Made by a program: the position numbers and the translations under genes. DNA of 64,000 nt, taken from Bacteroides sp. Marseille-P3684 (GTDB lineage Bacteria > Bacteroidota > Bacteroidia > Bacteroidales > Bacteroidaceae). The notes beneath the pieces are model-generated. The model did no database searches, was not told the origin of the DNA, and worked only from the letters and a program-made list of their open reading frames with translations. The first letter of the stretch is position 1. The number at the start of each line of letters is the position of its first letter. The DNA is taken from positions 3,048,539 through 3,112,538 of the forward strand of contig NZ_LT985808.1 in assembly GCF_900291465.1 (NCBI RefSeq). Reading direction: 5' to 3'. Shown one piece after another: positions 15,998-24,453 of this stretch.

Positions 15998-16441
15998 ATG
16001 AACCTGCGCAAGATTCTCCTGCTCCTGTTCCTTTCTGCCGGCATCTTCCTGCATGCCCAGGTGAGGTTCGACCGGACGACGTATGACCTGGGCAACTGTC
16101 CGGAAGACACCGTCCGCCTTCCCCGGTGCGAGTTTACGTTCACCAACCTGAGCAAACGTGCCGTCAGCATTGCGGAAGTGAAGACGAGCTGCGGCTGCCT
16201 GAAGGCCTCGTTCGACCGACGCCCCGTGCAGCCGGGAAAGACCGGACGCGTCGTCCTCACTTTTGACCCACAGGGACATCCGGGCAACTTCCTCCGCAAG
16301 GTCACCGTCTACTTCAGCCAACAGCCTCTCCCCTGCATCTTACAGATAAAAGGGAACGTCCGCCCGGCGTCCCGACCTCGGAGAAGCATTTTCCCAGCGC
16401 CTCCCCTTCCTCATCGCAACTCGCCCGTGCTTCTCAAGTAG
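15998..16441 (+). CDS. DUF1573 exported protein
   Basis: A 147-residue protein with a signal peptide (LRKILLLLFLSAGIFLHAQ) and a single Ig-like DUF1573 domain: FDRTTYDLGNCPEDTVRLP, FTFTNLSKRAVSIAEVKTSC, GCLKASFDRRPVQPGKTGRV. DUF1573 proteins of Bacteroidetes are small periplasmic or surface proteins of unknown function. The ATG at 15998 starts the signal peptide and follows the -7 box. The 3' end overlaps the convergent dehydrogenase-like gene by 31 bases, and the last 20 residues are basic and proline-rich, perhaps an extended tail. Confidence 0.8.
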   Translation: MNLRKILLLLFLSAGIFLHAQVRFDRTTYDLGNCPEDTVRLPRCEFTFTNLSKRAVSIAEVKTSCGCLKASFDRRPVQPGKTGRVVLTFDPQGHPGNFLRKVTVYFSQQPLPCILQIKGNVRPASRPRRSIFPAPPLPHRNSPVLLK

Positions 16442-17322
16442 GTCTCGATGTTGGCAAGTGCCTTTTGCGACAGCCTGCCGACGCTCTGTATGGACTTCCC
16501 TGCCACCACCGGGGTGTACATGACCTGCGGACAGCCCGCCAGCTCATCAGCCAACGTCCCCATCCCTGTCCCGTCGCAGAAATAGAAACTGTTGTCGTTG
16601 GACTTCAGCCATGCTTTCAAAGCCGCCACATCGAACGTCGCCCCGATGGAGGTATTCATCAGGATGCGGTTATTCCCCATCAGGCGGAACTCCTCCTCGC
16701 CCAGCAAAAAGGTATTCCGCGGAAGGCACGTGCATACGATATCCGACTGCCGCAACAGGTCATGCAACGGATAATAAGTGATGCCGGCAGCTTCAGCATC
16801 CGGCTTGCGCGTCCGGCTGTAGTACCCCACTTCAGCCCCCAGAAAACGGAAGGCGTCTGCCAGCATACGTCCGGTACGTCCCAGTCCAATGATGCCCAAT
16901 CGCTGACGGGTCAGCTCATATTTGTCCGCTTTCCACTGACGGTCTCCGAAGCCATGCAGGAAACGCACCAGTTCGCTGACAGCATATTCCACTACACCCT
17001 CATCGCCGTAATCCTTCACACCCACGACCGTTATGCCCTTCCGGCGAGCTTCCACCACATCGACATTGCATGCCTTCTCATCATAGAGGGTGCAGCACAT
17101 ACCGATATACCGGATATTCGGACAGGCATCCAGCACACATTTACGAATCGGACTTTTGAAAGAAACCAACACGGCGTCGGCATCGCCTATCCGACGGATA
17201 ATCTCGGCGTCATCCACCGGACGCTCGTTGTACAACTCCACCTGCACGGCATAGTCAGAAAGCTTCTTCAAGGCTTCCGCGCTCAGCAAGGTGTCTTCGA
17301 TAGCTACAAGTTTCTGAAACAT
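16411..17322 (-). CDS. D-2-hydroxyacid dehydrogenase-like protein lacking catalytic residues
   Basis: A 303-residue protein with the two-domain fold of D-isomer hydroxyacid dehydrogenases. The N-terminal region has VLVSFKSPIRKCVLDACPNI and the NAD site GIIGLGRTGRMLADAFRFLG. The family's catalytic residues appear lost: the usual INxARG arginine is replaced in LMNTSIGATFD, no glutamate follows at the usual GTG position, and the NPHxAG histidine is valine in TPVVAGKSIQS. It probably binds NAD but may not be a normal dehydrogenase. It may be a sensor, structural paralogue or altered-substrate enzyme. It is convergent with DUF1573. Confidence 0.72.
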   Translation of the reverse strand: MFQKLVAIEDTLLSAEALKKLSDYAVQVELYNERPVDDAEIIRRIGDADAVLVSFKSPIRKCVLDACPNIRYIGMCCTLYDEKACNVDVVEARRKGITVVGVKDYGDEGVVEYAVSELVRFLHGFGDRQWKADKYELTRQRLGIIGLGRTGRMLADAFRFLGAEVGYYSRTRKPDAEAAGITYYPLHDLLRQSDIVCTCLPRNTFLLGEEEFRLMGNNRILMNTSIGATFDVAALKAWLKSNDNSFYFCDGTGMGTLADELAGCPQVMYTPVVAGKSIQSVGRLSQKALANIETYLRSTGELR

Positions 17323-17419
17323 ATCTTCTCTGAATTACTCTAAAATTAGTTACAAAGATAGCCTTTGGGAAGAAATTAAATGATACATTCGCGAAAGATT
17401 TCAAAACAGCAACTACATT

Positions 17420-17902
17420 ATGAACGAACAACCTCAACTCAACGAACACAACAAGCAAGAATTTCCTCCTGCACACACAGCAGAGCATATCCTCAACCAG
17501 ACCATGGTACGCATGTTCGGCTGCGAACGTTCCCGACATACACACATTGAACGCAAAAAGAGCAAGCTGGATTATCCGCTCCCGACCTGTCCCACCGCCG
17601 AACAGGTAGCAGAGATTGAAAGACGGGTTAACGATGTCATCGCCCAACACCTCCCGGTGACCATGGAATACATGCCTCAGGAAGAGGCAGCCCGACGTTA
17701 TGACCTGGGGAAGTTGCCCGAAGATGCCAGTCCGACGTTGCGCATCGTCCGTGTGGGCGACTACGATGCCTGCCCCTGCATCGGCACGCATGTGACGAAC
17801 ACGGCAGAAATAGGCCGTTTCCGCATCAGCAGCACCCGTTATGCCGACGGCATGTTCCGCATTGTCTTCCGGCTTGACTTACCTGAACAGGGAGAGGCGT
17901 AA
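17420..17902 (+). CDS. AlaX-like alanyl-tRNA editing protein
   Basis: A 160-residue trans-editing domain of the threonyl/alanyl-tRNA synthetase second additional domain type. Zinc ligands are His19 and His23 in HTAEHIL and the cysteine and histidine of CPCIGTHV near residues 120-124. AlaX proteins hydrolyse Ser-tRNA(Ala) or Gly-tRNA(Ala) mischarged by AlaRS. The small size fits a free-standing editor. Promoter details are unclear. Confidence 0.85.
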   Translation: MNEQPQLNEHNKQEFPPAHTAEHILNQTMVRMFGCERSRHTHIERKKSKLDYPLPTCPTAEQVAEIERRVNDVIAQHLPVTMEYMPQEEAARRYDLGKLPEDASPTLRIVRVGDYDACPCIGTHVTNTAEIGRFRISSTRYADGMFRIVFRLDLPEQGEA

Positions 17903-17966
17903 TCCGTCCTCAGCTGCCGGGTTTCATGGCGGTATACCGGAAGACGATAAGAAAGCTATTTCCGGA

Positions 17967-18508
17967 TTTTGCTTGACAGAATCTCCCCAACAGCCGTTTT
18001 CTGCTAACTCACCTTTGATAAGATTCCGGTAATCTAGCGGACAATTGCAAAGGAATGCAAACAAAAATACGCAAAAGCACCTTCCATTTTAGAAAACTAT
18101 ACATTTCATTTTCGGAATATGGACAAAACGTGCCCGGAACAATATTGTTTCGCGAGCCAAACAATATAGTTTGAGGCGTCAAACAATATAGTTTCACCCG
18201 CCAAACACTATTGTTTCGTGCCCGGAAGTCAAATGTTTGGAAAATGGAAGAGAAGAATTTCGAGTTTCGTTCTCCAGAAGGTGAGCGGTGTCAACAAATC
18301 GGAAGGTATCATCAGGCATGTAGAATGGTGCCTCAAGGAATCGTTGTGAAGGAGCACGCATCCATGATGTGTCACAATCATGTGACAGGAAGCCAATCTG
18401 CATCAATGTGTATTTTGCGAATCGCCTGAGAAGGGCCTCGGAATCCACCAGACTGTATTTTGGTGCGAGGAAAGGCACTGTGGAGACCTTCGTTTGACAT
18501 TTTGACAG
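17967..18508 (+). repeat. 542-bp dispersed repeat, copy 1
   Basis: Runs from TTTTGCTTGACAGA to CGTTTGACATTTTGACAG. Read against the reverse complement of 49272-49812 it keeps order and almost the same length (542 versus 541 bases). Matching blocks include GCAAAGGAATGCAAAC, GAAAACTATACATTTCATTT and the palindromic array. The copies differ by many substitutions and shift frame, so the element looks non-coding or long decayed. No terminal inverted repeats or transposase are seen. Confidence 0.8.
18136..18223. repeat. Four 22-bp palindromic units (array A)
   Basis: Units start at 18136, 18158, 18180 and 18202. Each has a 14-16-base palindrome of the type CAAACAATATAGTTTG followed by about six variable bases. 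22 bp is two DNA turns, so the palindromes lie on one face. No T-run follows, which argues against simple terminators. Confidence 0.8.
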
Positions 18509-18592
18509 AAGGAATGGAACGGCAGAAGTAATCCGTGCTTTGTGGGAGGTGTCGCCTTTCCCGAAGAACAAGAAACAAACTAGTATACCCTT

Positions 18593-19105
18593 ATGCTCTC
18601 ACTGGATATCAGACTTTCAAAGGCACAAGTAATGGCAATAGCCGACCAACTCCATCACGACGAAGGTGGTATTGAGGCCATGCTTATTCAAATGAAACAA
18701 ACGGACCATCCTCGTGTGGCTTATAATGCAGCGTGGGTGCTGTCCCATTTATCCAAGGAGGACAAAAGGATTTATCTTCTTCCGCACTACGGGGAACTGG
18801 TTGCTCTGGCAACCTCCACAGCACTTTGTTTCCGCCGTGGGCTGCTGCTGGCTGTTCTCGCAGACTTCCCGACGGATGAAGTGAACGGTAAATTACTGGA
18901 TTTTTGTCTTCTACATCTGACTGACCCCAAAGAAAGCGACAGCGCACGTCCTGCCATGATTAAACTTGCCGCCAGGATGTGTAAACCTTATCCTGAATTG
19001 TGCAAGGAACTGATGTTGCATTTGGACATGATGCCGCAAGATTCATCTCCCAGCATCGCGGCTGCGAAGAGAAACGCCTTGAAGAGGATTCAAAGAGGGT
19101 GGTGA
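18593..19105 (+). CDS. HEAT-repeat-like hypothetical protein
   Basis: A 170-residue all-helical soluble protein. Helix pairs such as VAYNAAWVLSHLSKEDKRIY, FRRGLLLAVLADFPTDEV and SARPAMIKLAARMCKPYPEL resemble HEAT repeats, which mediate protein contacts. It follows the repeat element directly and ends before a strong hairpin. No specific function is known to me; I believe similar proteins are common in Bacteroides. Confidence 0.7.
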   Translation: MLSLDIRLSKAQVMAIADQLHHDEGGIEAMLIQMKQTDHPRVAYNAAWVLSHLSKEDKRIYLLPHYGELVALATSTALCFRRGLLLAVLADFPTDEVNGKLLDFCLLHLTDPKESDSARPAMIKLAARMCKPYPELCKELMLHLDMMPQDSSPSIAAAKRNALKRIQRGW

Positions 19106-19123
19106 GGTCGCAGAGCCGTATAA

Positions 19124-19163
19124 AGCAACAGAGGAACTTCATTACTGAAGTTCCTCTGTTGCT
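19124..19163. terminator. 18-bp perfect hairpin between HEAT gene and tRNA-Ala
   Basis: Arms AGCAACAGAGGAACTTCA (19124-19141) and its exact reverse complement (19146-19163) enclose the loop TTAC. It lies 19 bases past the HEAT gene stop and 4 bases past the tRNA 3' end, so it would end both convergent transcripts. There is no long T-run on either strand. Confidence 0.7.
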
Positions 19164-19167
19164 TTCG

Positions 19168-19241
19168 TGGAGCGTACGAGACTCGAACTCGTCACCTCGA
19201 CACTGCCAGTGTCGCGCTCTAGCCAGATGAGCTAACGCCCC
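19168..19241 (-). tRNA. tRNA-Ala (GGC)
   Basis: A 74-base cloverleaf beginning GGGGCGTTAGCTC. The anticodon stem is CGACA/TGTCG with loop CTGGCAG, giving anticodon GGC. The T arm carries GTTCGAGTC. The acceptor stem has the G3-U70 pair that marks alanine tRNAs. CCA is not encoded. Confidence 0.95.
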
Positions 19242-19294
19242 TCCTTTGTTTTTGCGGTGCAAAGATACGTATATTCTTGAAAGGAGCAAATGCT

Positions 19295-19660
19295 TTATCT
19301 TCTTTTTTTGAATTCCTCCATTCTTTTTTTACGTGCCTCCTCACGCTTCTCTTCCCGTTTCTTCCCGATATACCAACCAATGGCTGATGCGATGAAAGAG
19401 ATTCCGGCATAGCCTATCACGTAATGCCAGTCGGAGGGATGATAGTATATATATAAGGTAGGAACAAACAGGGCTACAAGAATGAGCGGGAACCACCAGC
19501 CATACGGACGTACCGCTCCATACGAATAGGAACAGATAAAACAGATGATGGGATTGATGGTCGTCGGGAACCAATCGGCTACGGTCTCCACACTGCAGAA
19601 CAAGGGGAACACATAAAAGCCGATAACAGCAATAATCAGGTAAGTAATCAGTTCTCTCAT
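19295..19660 (-). CDS. Small membrane protein of unknown function
   Basis: A 121-residue protein with about four predicted membrane segments (LITYLIIAVIGFYVFPLF, INPIICFICSYSYG, WWFPLILVALFVPTLYIYY, VIGYAGISFIASAIGWYIG). The C-terminus is a highly charged KKREEKREEARKKRMEEFKK tail. I do not recognise a family. It is 10 bases downstream of the RsmI-like gene and probably in its operon. Confidence 0.65.
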   Translation of the reverse strand: MRELITYLIIAVIGFYVFPLFCSVETVADWFPTTINPIICFICSYSYGAVRPYGWWFPLILVALFVPTLYIYYHPSDWHYVIGYAGISFIASAIGWYIGKKREEKREEARKKRMEEFKKRR

Positions 19661-19670
19661 GGGGATTGTG

Positions 19671-20375
19671 TCATTTGTAAAGTAAGAATATGCAAGGGAT
19701 TTTGTTCAGATCGGGCAACTTGCCCTTCCAGTCCCTGATGCTGCGGGTACGGATATACTCCCCTTCACACGTCAGGTTGGCGGCAATGCACAGCCGGGTC
19801 TGCGGACGGCAGGTCTTCAGTATATCTTCCAGCATCTTATGGTTCCGGTAGGGAGTCTCAATGAACAGCTGGGTCTGGTCTTCCGAATAGATACGTTGTT
19901 CCAGCTGCTTTAAGGCTTTTGCACGTTCACCCGCCTCTATGGGCAGATAACCATGAAAGGCAAAACTTTGTCCGTTGAATCCTGAACCCATTACGGAAAG
20001 GATGATGGACGAAGGTCCTACCAGGGGAACGACTTTCAAGCCCTTCCGCTGGGCAATGGCAACCACGTCGGCACCCGGGTCGGCAACTGCCGGACATCCG
20101 GCTTCCGAGATGACCCCCATGGACTGCCCTTCTTCCAACGGCTTCAAATAGCCGGAAAGGGCTTCGGCAGACGTATGCTTGTTCAGCGGATAAAAAGTCA
20201 AGCTGTCTATGTCGATGGACGGGTCCACCTTTTTCAGGAAACGACGTGCCGAACGGACGTCTTCCACAATGAAATGCCTGATGTGAGGGATGATGGCACA
20301 GTTGCGTGCAGGCAACACCGCATCGACCGGGGTGTCACCCAGCGTAACCGGGAGCAGATAGAGGGCTGTATCCAT
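19671..20375 (-). CDS. RsmI-like SAM-dependent methyltransferase (tetrapyrrole methylase fold)
   Basis: A 234-residue protein starting MDTALYLLPVTLGDTPVDAV. Family motifs include GVISEAGCPAVADPGADVV, which binds AdoMet, and VPLVGPSSIILSVMGSGFNG followed by FAFHGYLP. RsmI 2'-O-methylates C1402 of 16S rRNA. This shorter copy lacks part of the usual C-terminus and may be a second paralogue with a different target, which I recall Bacteroidetes having. The ATG at 20375 was chosen because homology starts there. Confidence 0.8.
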   Translation of the reverse strand: MDTALYLLPVTLGDTPVDAVLPARNCAIIPHIRHFIVEDVRSARRFLKKVDPSIDIDSLTFYPLNKHTSAEALSGYLKPLEEGQSMGVISEAGCPAVADPGADVVAIAQRKGLKVVPLVGPSSIILSVMGSGFNGQSFAFHGYLPIEAGERAKALKQLEQRIYSEDQTQLFIETPYRNHKMLEDILKTCRPQTRLCIAANLTCEGEYIRTRSIRDWKGKLPDLNKIPCIFLLYK

Positions 20376-20480
20376 GATGTTTGAAACAGATGATTGATGG
20401 ATGTAATAAGAAAAAGAACGCATGCCGCTCCGTCATACGTCGGGAAGCAGGCTCTGCGTTCTCAAAAAGTGGTAGGGGGA

Positions 20481-21338
20481 TTATCCGTAGATAATCTTTC
20501 CGTTTTCGTCCTTGTATTCGTCAAGACCCTTCTCGTAGGTAGCCATGGCACGCAAGCTCATGCCGACGCTGGAGAATCCGCCATCGTGATACAGGTTCTG
20601 CATGGTCACCTTCTTGGTCAGGTCAGAGAACATCACGATGCAGTAGTCTGCACACTCGGCAGCCGAAGCGTTGCCCAGAGGAGACATACGATTGGCGAAG
20701 TCGTAGAGTTTGTCCATTCCCTTCACACCCTGACCGGCCGTTGTCATCGTCGGAGACTGGGAGATGGTGTTCACGCGGACACGGCTCTCGCGTCCGTAGA
20801 TATAACCGAAGCTGCGAGCGATGGACTCCAACAGCGCCTTGGCGTCTGCCATGTCGTTGTAACCGTAGAAGGTACGTTGGGCTGCCACGTAGCTCAAGGC
20901 AACGATGGAGCCTTCTTCAGCAATGGCATCCAACTTCTTTGCCACCTGAATCATCTTATGGAATGAAACGGCTGAAATATCAAGAGTCGTTGACAACATG
21001 TTATAGTCCAAGTCATCGTAAGTACGTTTCTTACGGACGTTGGGAGACATACCGATGGAGTGGAGCACGAAGTCAATTTTTCCACCCAACACTTCAACCG
21101 AGCGCTTGAACACATTCTCCAGGTCTTCCACACTGGTTGCATCGGCGGGGATCACTTCACAGTTGAGTTTCTCAGACAGAGCTGAAACTTGTCCCATGCG
21201 TACAGCTACGGGTGTATTCGATAAGGTAATCGTCGCACCCTCTTCCACGGCTCTTTCAGCTACCTTCCATGCGATGGACTGTTCGTTGAGGGCACCGAAT
21301 ATGATACCTCTTTTTCCTTTCAGTAAGTTATAACTCAT
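20481..21338 (-). CDS. fabI: Enoyl-[acyl-carrier-protein] reductase (NADH), FabI
   Basis: A 285-residue FabI. The start MSYNLLKGKRGIIFGALNEQ matches the family's GKRGLI-GVAN-type cofactor loop. SIAWKVAERAVEEGATITLS and DFVLHSIGMSPN follow. The catalytic region is VALSYVAAQRTFYGYNDMAD then AKALLESIARSFGY, holding the tyrosines and lysine. FabI catalyses the last reduction of each fatty-acid elongation cycle and is the triclosan target. Minus-strand TATCTTTG at 21364-21371 is its -7 box. Confidence 0.95.
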   Translation of the reverse strand: MSYNLLKGKRGIIFGALNEQSIAWKVAERAVEEGATITLSNTPVAVRMGQVSALSEKLNCEVIPADATSVEDLENVFKRSVEVLGGKIDFVLHSIGMSPNVRKKRTYDDLDYNMLSTTLDISAVSFHKMIQVAKKLDAIAEEGSIVALSYVAAQRTFYGYNDMADAKALLESIARSFGYIYGRESRVRVNTISQSPTMTTAGQGVKGMDKLYDFANRMSPLGNASAAECADYCIVMFSDLTKKVTMQNLYHDGGFSSVGMSLRAMATYEKGLDEYKDENGKIIYG

Positions 21339-21363
21339 AAGTCAAAAATTGATTAATTCGGCG

Positions 21364-21371
21364 CAAAGATA
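21364..21371 (-). promoter_or_regulatory. -7 box of fabI
   Basis: TATCTTTG on the minus strand, 25 bases upstream of the fabI start codon, matches TAnnTTTG. Confidence 0.6.
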
Positions 21372-21479
21372 CAATGAATATCTAAGATTTGCCGCAAAAT
21401 GTATGTTTAAAAGCATAAAATAGAAGCATTTTACCGTCCATTTCCGCCAGACGGATGTCATTTTTATGGAATATATTAT

Positions 21480-21487
21480 TACCTTTG
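21480..21487 (+). promoter_or_regulatory. -7 box of the GH28 gene
   Basis: TACCTTTG, 47 bases before the ATG at 21535, matches TAnnTTTG. It probably drives the three-gene pectin set. Confidence 0.55.
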
Positions 21488-21534
21488 CCTGCACATAGGT
21501 TTTGGAAACTATTATTTAACTAACAAATCTCATA

Positions 21535-23136
21535 ATGAACACACATTTTACGAAAGCGCTCGTGGTAGCCTTGGGGCTGGTCGTTCTTTCCTCTTGTCAG
21601 CCTGCTACTTCGACAACGTCCCAACAATCACAATCTACTACACTCATTGACGAAGGTGTCTATGCCGGTCTTCCGTTTGAAATGGAACATGTGAAGCAAC
21701 CTTCTTTCCCCGACTACCAAGTCAACATTCTGGATTTCGGTGCCAAACCCGACGGCATCACCCTGAACACCGAAGCCATCAACAAGGCGATCCGTCAGGT
21801 GAACGAGAAAGGCGGAGGCCGCGTGGTCATTCCTGCCGGACTGTGGCTGACCGGACCGATTGAACTGCTGAGCAATGTCGACCTCCACCTGGAGTACAAC
21901 GCCCTGGTGCTCTTCTCGGCAGACCATACCCTCTACCCCATCATCAGCACCTCCTTCGAGGGACTGGAGACCCGACGTTGCCAGTCGCCCATCTTCGCAC
22001 GGGGAGCTGAAAACATAGCCATCACCGGTTACGGTACGTTCGACGGGAACGGCGATACGTGGCGTCCGGTGAAAAAAAGCAAGCTGACCGAAGGACAATG
22101 GAAAAAGCTCCTGGCTTCGGGAGGTGTGACGAACGAAAAAGGCGACGTGTGGTACCCCAGCGAGGGAGCACGAGACGGAGCCAAGGTCACCTCGGAATTC
22201 AACGTGCCTGACAGCGAGATTGTCAAGGCAAAAGGGGACACGCTGTGGGAATCCATCCGCGACTTTCTCCGTCCCGTGCTGTTGAGCTTCTCTGAGTGCA
22301 AGCAGGTCCTGCTCGAAGGCGTGACTTTCAAGAACTCACCCAGTTGGTGTCTGCACCCGTTGATGTGCGAGCACCTGACGGTCAACAACATCAGTGTTTC
22401 CAACCCATGGTATTCGCAAAACGGCGATGCTCTCGACATCGAGTCATGCACCAATGTGCTGGTGGTCAACTCAACCTTTGATGCCGGCGACGATGCCATC
22501 TGCATCAAGTCTGGAAAGAACGAGGAAGGACGCAAGCGCGGCATCCCCACCCAGAATGTCATTGTCTACAACAACACCGTCCTCCACGGACACGGTGGCT
22601 TCGTGGTGGGCAGCGAGATGTCCGGTGGCGTGAAAAACATCTATGTGGACAACTGTACCTTCCTGGGCACAGACGTCGGTCTGCGCTTCAAGAGTACCCG
22701 CGGACGCGGCGGTATCGTAGAAAACATCCACATCAACCGGGTGAACATGATTAACATCCCCGGTGAACCTGTCCTCTTCGACCTCTTCTACGGAGGTGCG
22801 TCCGTCAAAGACGAAGTGCCCCCCGTCAGCGAAGAGACACCGGTCTTCCGCAACATCTATATCAACGACGTGACTTGCAAGGGCGCCGGACGTGCCATCT
22901 TCTTCAACGGACTGCCTGAAATGCCTATCGAGAACATCAACCTGAAAGGCATTACCATCTCCGATGCTGCCGAAGGTGCCGTGCTGAGCCGTGCCAAGGG
23001 CGTGACCATCGACAACCTGAAGATTCAGACCAAGACTCCTTCACCCACCGTACGCCTGACCAACGTCTCTACCATCAAGGTCAACGGCGAAGAGGTTGCC
23101 GAAGTCGGAGACGAAGGCAAGGAGCTGAACTTCTGA
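21535..23136 (+). CDS. Glycoside hydrolase family 28 (polygalacturonase-like) lipoprotein
   Basis: A 533-residue protein with a lipoprotein signal (VALGLVVLSSCQ), so it is probably membrane-anchored at the cell surface or periplasm. A right-handed beta-helix begins VNILDFGAKPDGITLNTEAI. GH28 active-site motifs are in order: NGDALDIES, DAGDDAICIKSG (catalytic aspartates), GHGGFVVGSEMSGG and RFKSTRGRGG. GH28 enzymes cut alpha-1,4-galacturonide links in homogalacturonan or rhamnogalacturonan. It is first of a three-gene set with DUF4861 and GH43 proteins, consistent with pectin breakdown. Confidence 0.92.
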   Translation: MNTHFTKALVVALGLVVLSSCQPATSTTSQQSQSTTLIDEGVYAGLPFEMEHVKQPSFPDYQVNILDFGAKPDGITLNTEAINKAIRQVNEKGGGRVVIPAGLWLTGPIELLSNVDLHLEYNALVLFSADHTLYPIISTSFEGLETRRCQSPIFARGAENIAITGYGTFDGNGDTWRPVKKSKLTEGQWKKLLASGGVTNEKGDVWYPSEGARDGAKVTSEFNVPDSEIVKAKGDTLWESIRDFLRPVLLSFSECKQVLLEGVTFKNSPSWCLHPLMCEHLTVNNISVSNPWYSQNGDALDIESCTNVLVVNSTFDAGDDAICIKSGKNEEGRKRGIPTQNVIVYNNTVLHGHGGFVVGSEMSGGVKNIYVDNCTFLGTDVGLRFKSTRGRGGIVENIHINRVNMINIPGEPVLFDLFYGGASVKDEVPPVSEETPVFRNIYINDVTCKGAGRAIFFNGLPEMPIENINLKGITISDAAEGAVLSRAKGVTIDNLKIQTKTPSPTVRLTNVSTIKVNGEEVAEVGDEGKELNF

Positions 23137-23200
23137 CCCATCGGTCCGCTACCGGTATTTTACTGATATGCAAGAACACAGATAAACCTAATTTGAATCT

Positions 23201-24448
23201 ATGAAACCTTTTCCTATTCTACTGTTTGCCCTGGCTGCAGGCAATGCGACAGCCCTGGCACAAACCCGTCAGCAGACGCTGGAGGTGACGGTGGAAAACA
23301 ACTGGACTTCTGCCAAGGAGGACGAACCGGTAGTCATCCGGCTTGCCGACGTGAATCCGGGGTTCGAGGTGCAGTCTGCCACTGTGTTCTGCGGGGAGAA
23401 AGAAATCCCTTCGCAGCTCGACGACCTCAACCGTGACACCGAAGCGGACGAACTGGCATTTGTAGCCGACATCCCCGCCCGTTCCAAACAGACGTTCCGG
23501 GTCATCCTGTCCGACCAGCCGTCTGAGAAGACCTACCCGGCACGCACCCATGCACAGATGCGTCTGAGCGACAAGAACCAGAAGTGTCCCCACATCAGCT
23601 ATATCACCTTCGAAGGGACAGTCCCCGTGAAGCAATCCTACAGCGCCATGTATCACCACGGTCCGGCATTCGAGTCGGAACTCGTTGCTTTCCGTGCGTA
23701 CATGGACAACCGCCAGTCCATCGACCTCTACGGGAAGAAATACCAACGCCTGGAGCTGGCAGAAACCAACTTCTACCCGAAGAAGGAACAGCTGGCAGCC
23801 GGCTATGGCGACGATGTGCTGTGGGCGGGTACCAGCATCGGCGTCGGCTCGTTCCGCGGATGGCTGGACAACAAGCTGCAGACCATCGACACGGTGGAGA
23901 GCCGCAGTGCCGGCGTACTGGCCTCCGGACCGGTGCGCTCCGTCGTGGAGTTCTTTGACCGCAACTGGCAGTATGGCGGACGGACGCTGAACATGACACA
24001 ACGTTACACCCTGTACGCCGGACACCGGGACGTGCAGGTCGACATCCGTTTCAAGGAAGCGGACGCAAAGGATGCAACCTTCAGCACCGGCGTACAGAAG
24101 CTGGAACGCGACAATGTGGGATTCCTGCAAGCCGACGGACTGGCAGGTTCCTGGGGCAGCAACCTCGCCTACAAGAACGACACGGTCAACCACCCCCGGG
24201 AAACCGTCGGGCTGGGCATCTGCGTGCCCAAACGCTACGTGACCGCCCATCAGGAGGATGATGTGAACTACCTCTTCCAGATGGATACCGACGGAGGACG
24301 CGAACTGACCTACTACTTTACCTTCAACGCCCTGAAGGAAGACAAGGGATTCAAGGACAGCCCGAGCTGGTTCGCCTACTTGAAGGAGTGGCAGCAAGCA
24401 CTGGCACAGCCCTGCAAAGTAACCATTCATTCACTCCATAACAACTAA
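23201..24448 (+). CDS. DUF4861 exported protein
   Basis: A 415-residue protein with signal peptide (PILLFALAAGNATALAQ). It begins with a beta-sandwich-like region (LEVTVENNWTSAKEDEPVVI) and continues with AMYHHGPAFESELVAFRAYM and LWAGTSIGVGSFRGWLDN, which I match to DUF4861. The family is frequent in Bacteroidetes pectin clusters but lacks an established activity. It may be a lyase or a hydrolase acting on unsaturated galacturonides. It lies 64 bases after GH28 and 5 bases before GH43. Confidence 0.7.
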   Translation: MKPFPILLFALAAGNATALAQTRQQTLEVTVENNWTSAKEDEPVVIRLADVNPGFEVQSATVFCGEKEIPSQLDDLNRDTEADELAFVADIPARSKQTFRVILSDQPSEKTYPARTHAQMRLSDKNQKCPHISYITFEGTVPVKQSYSAMYHHGPAFESELVAFRAYMDNRQSIDLYGKKYQRLELAETNFYPKKEQLAAGYGDDVLWAGTSIGVGSFRGWLDNKLQTIDTVESRSAGVLASGPVRSVVEFFDRNWQYGGRTLNMTQRYTLYAGHRDVQVDIRFKEADAKDATFSTGVQKLERDNVGFLQADGLAGSWGSNLAYKNDTVNHPRETVGLGICVPKRYVTAHQEDDVNYLFQMDTDGGRELTYYFTFNALKEDKGFKDSPSWFAYLKEWQQALAQPCKVTIHSLHNN

Positions 24449-24453
24449 ATCTG

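Larger units (their letters stand above)
17903..18592. other. Long intergenic region holding dispersed repeat copy 1
   Basis: No gene can be supported. Bases 17967-18508 are a repeat element also found inverted at 49272-49812. It carries four 22-bp palindromic units (18136-18223). Short open frames in it are not kept in frame in the second copy. Confidence 0.7.

Noticed and set aside
18194-18571. Possible 125-codon gene in repeat copy 1
   Set aside because: In copy 2 (49280-49585) the matching frame is broken by a shift, so conservation is at DNA level.
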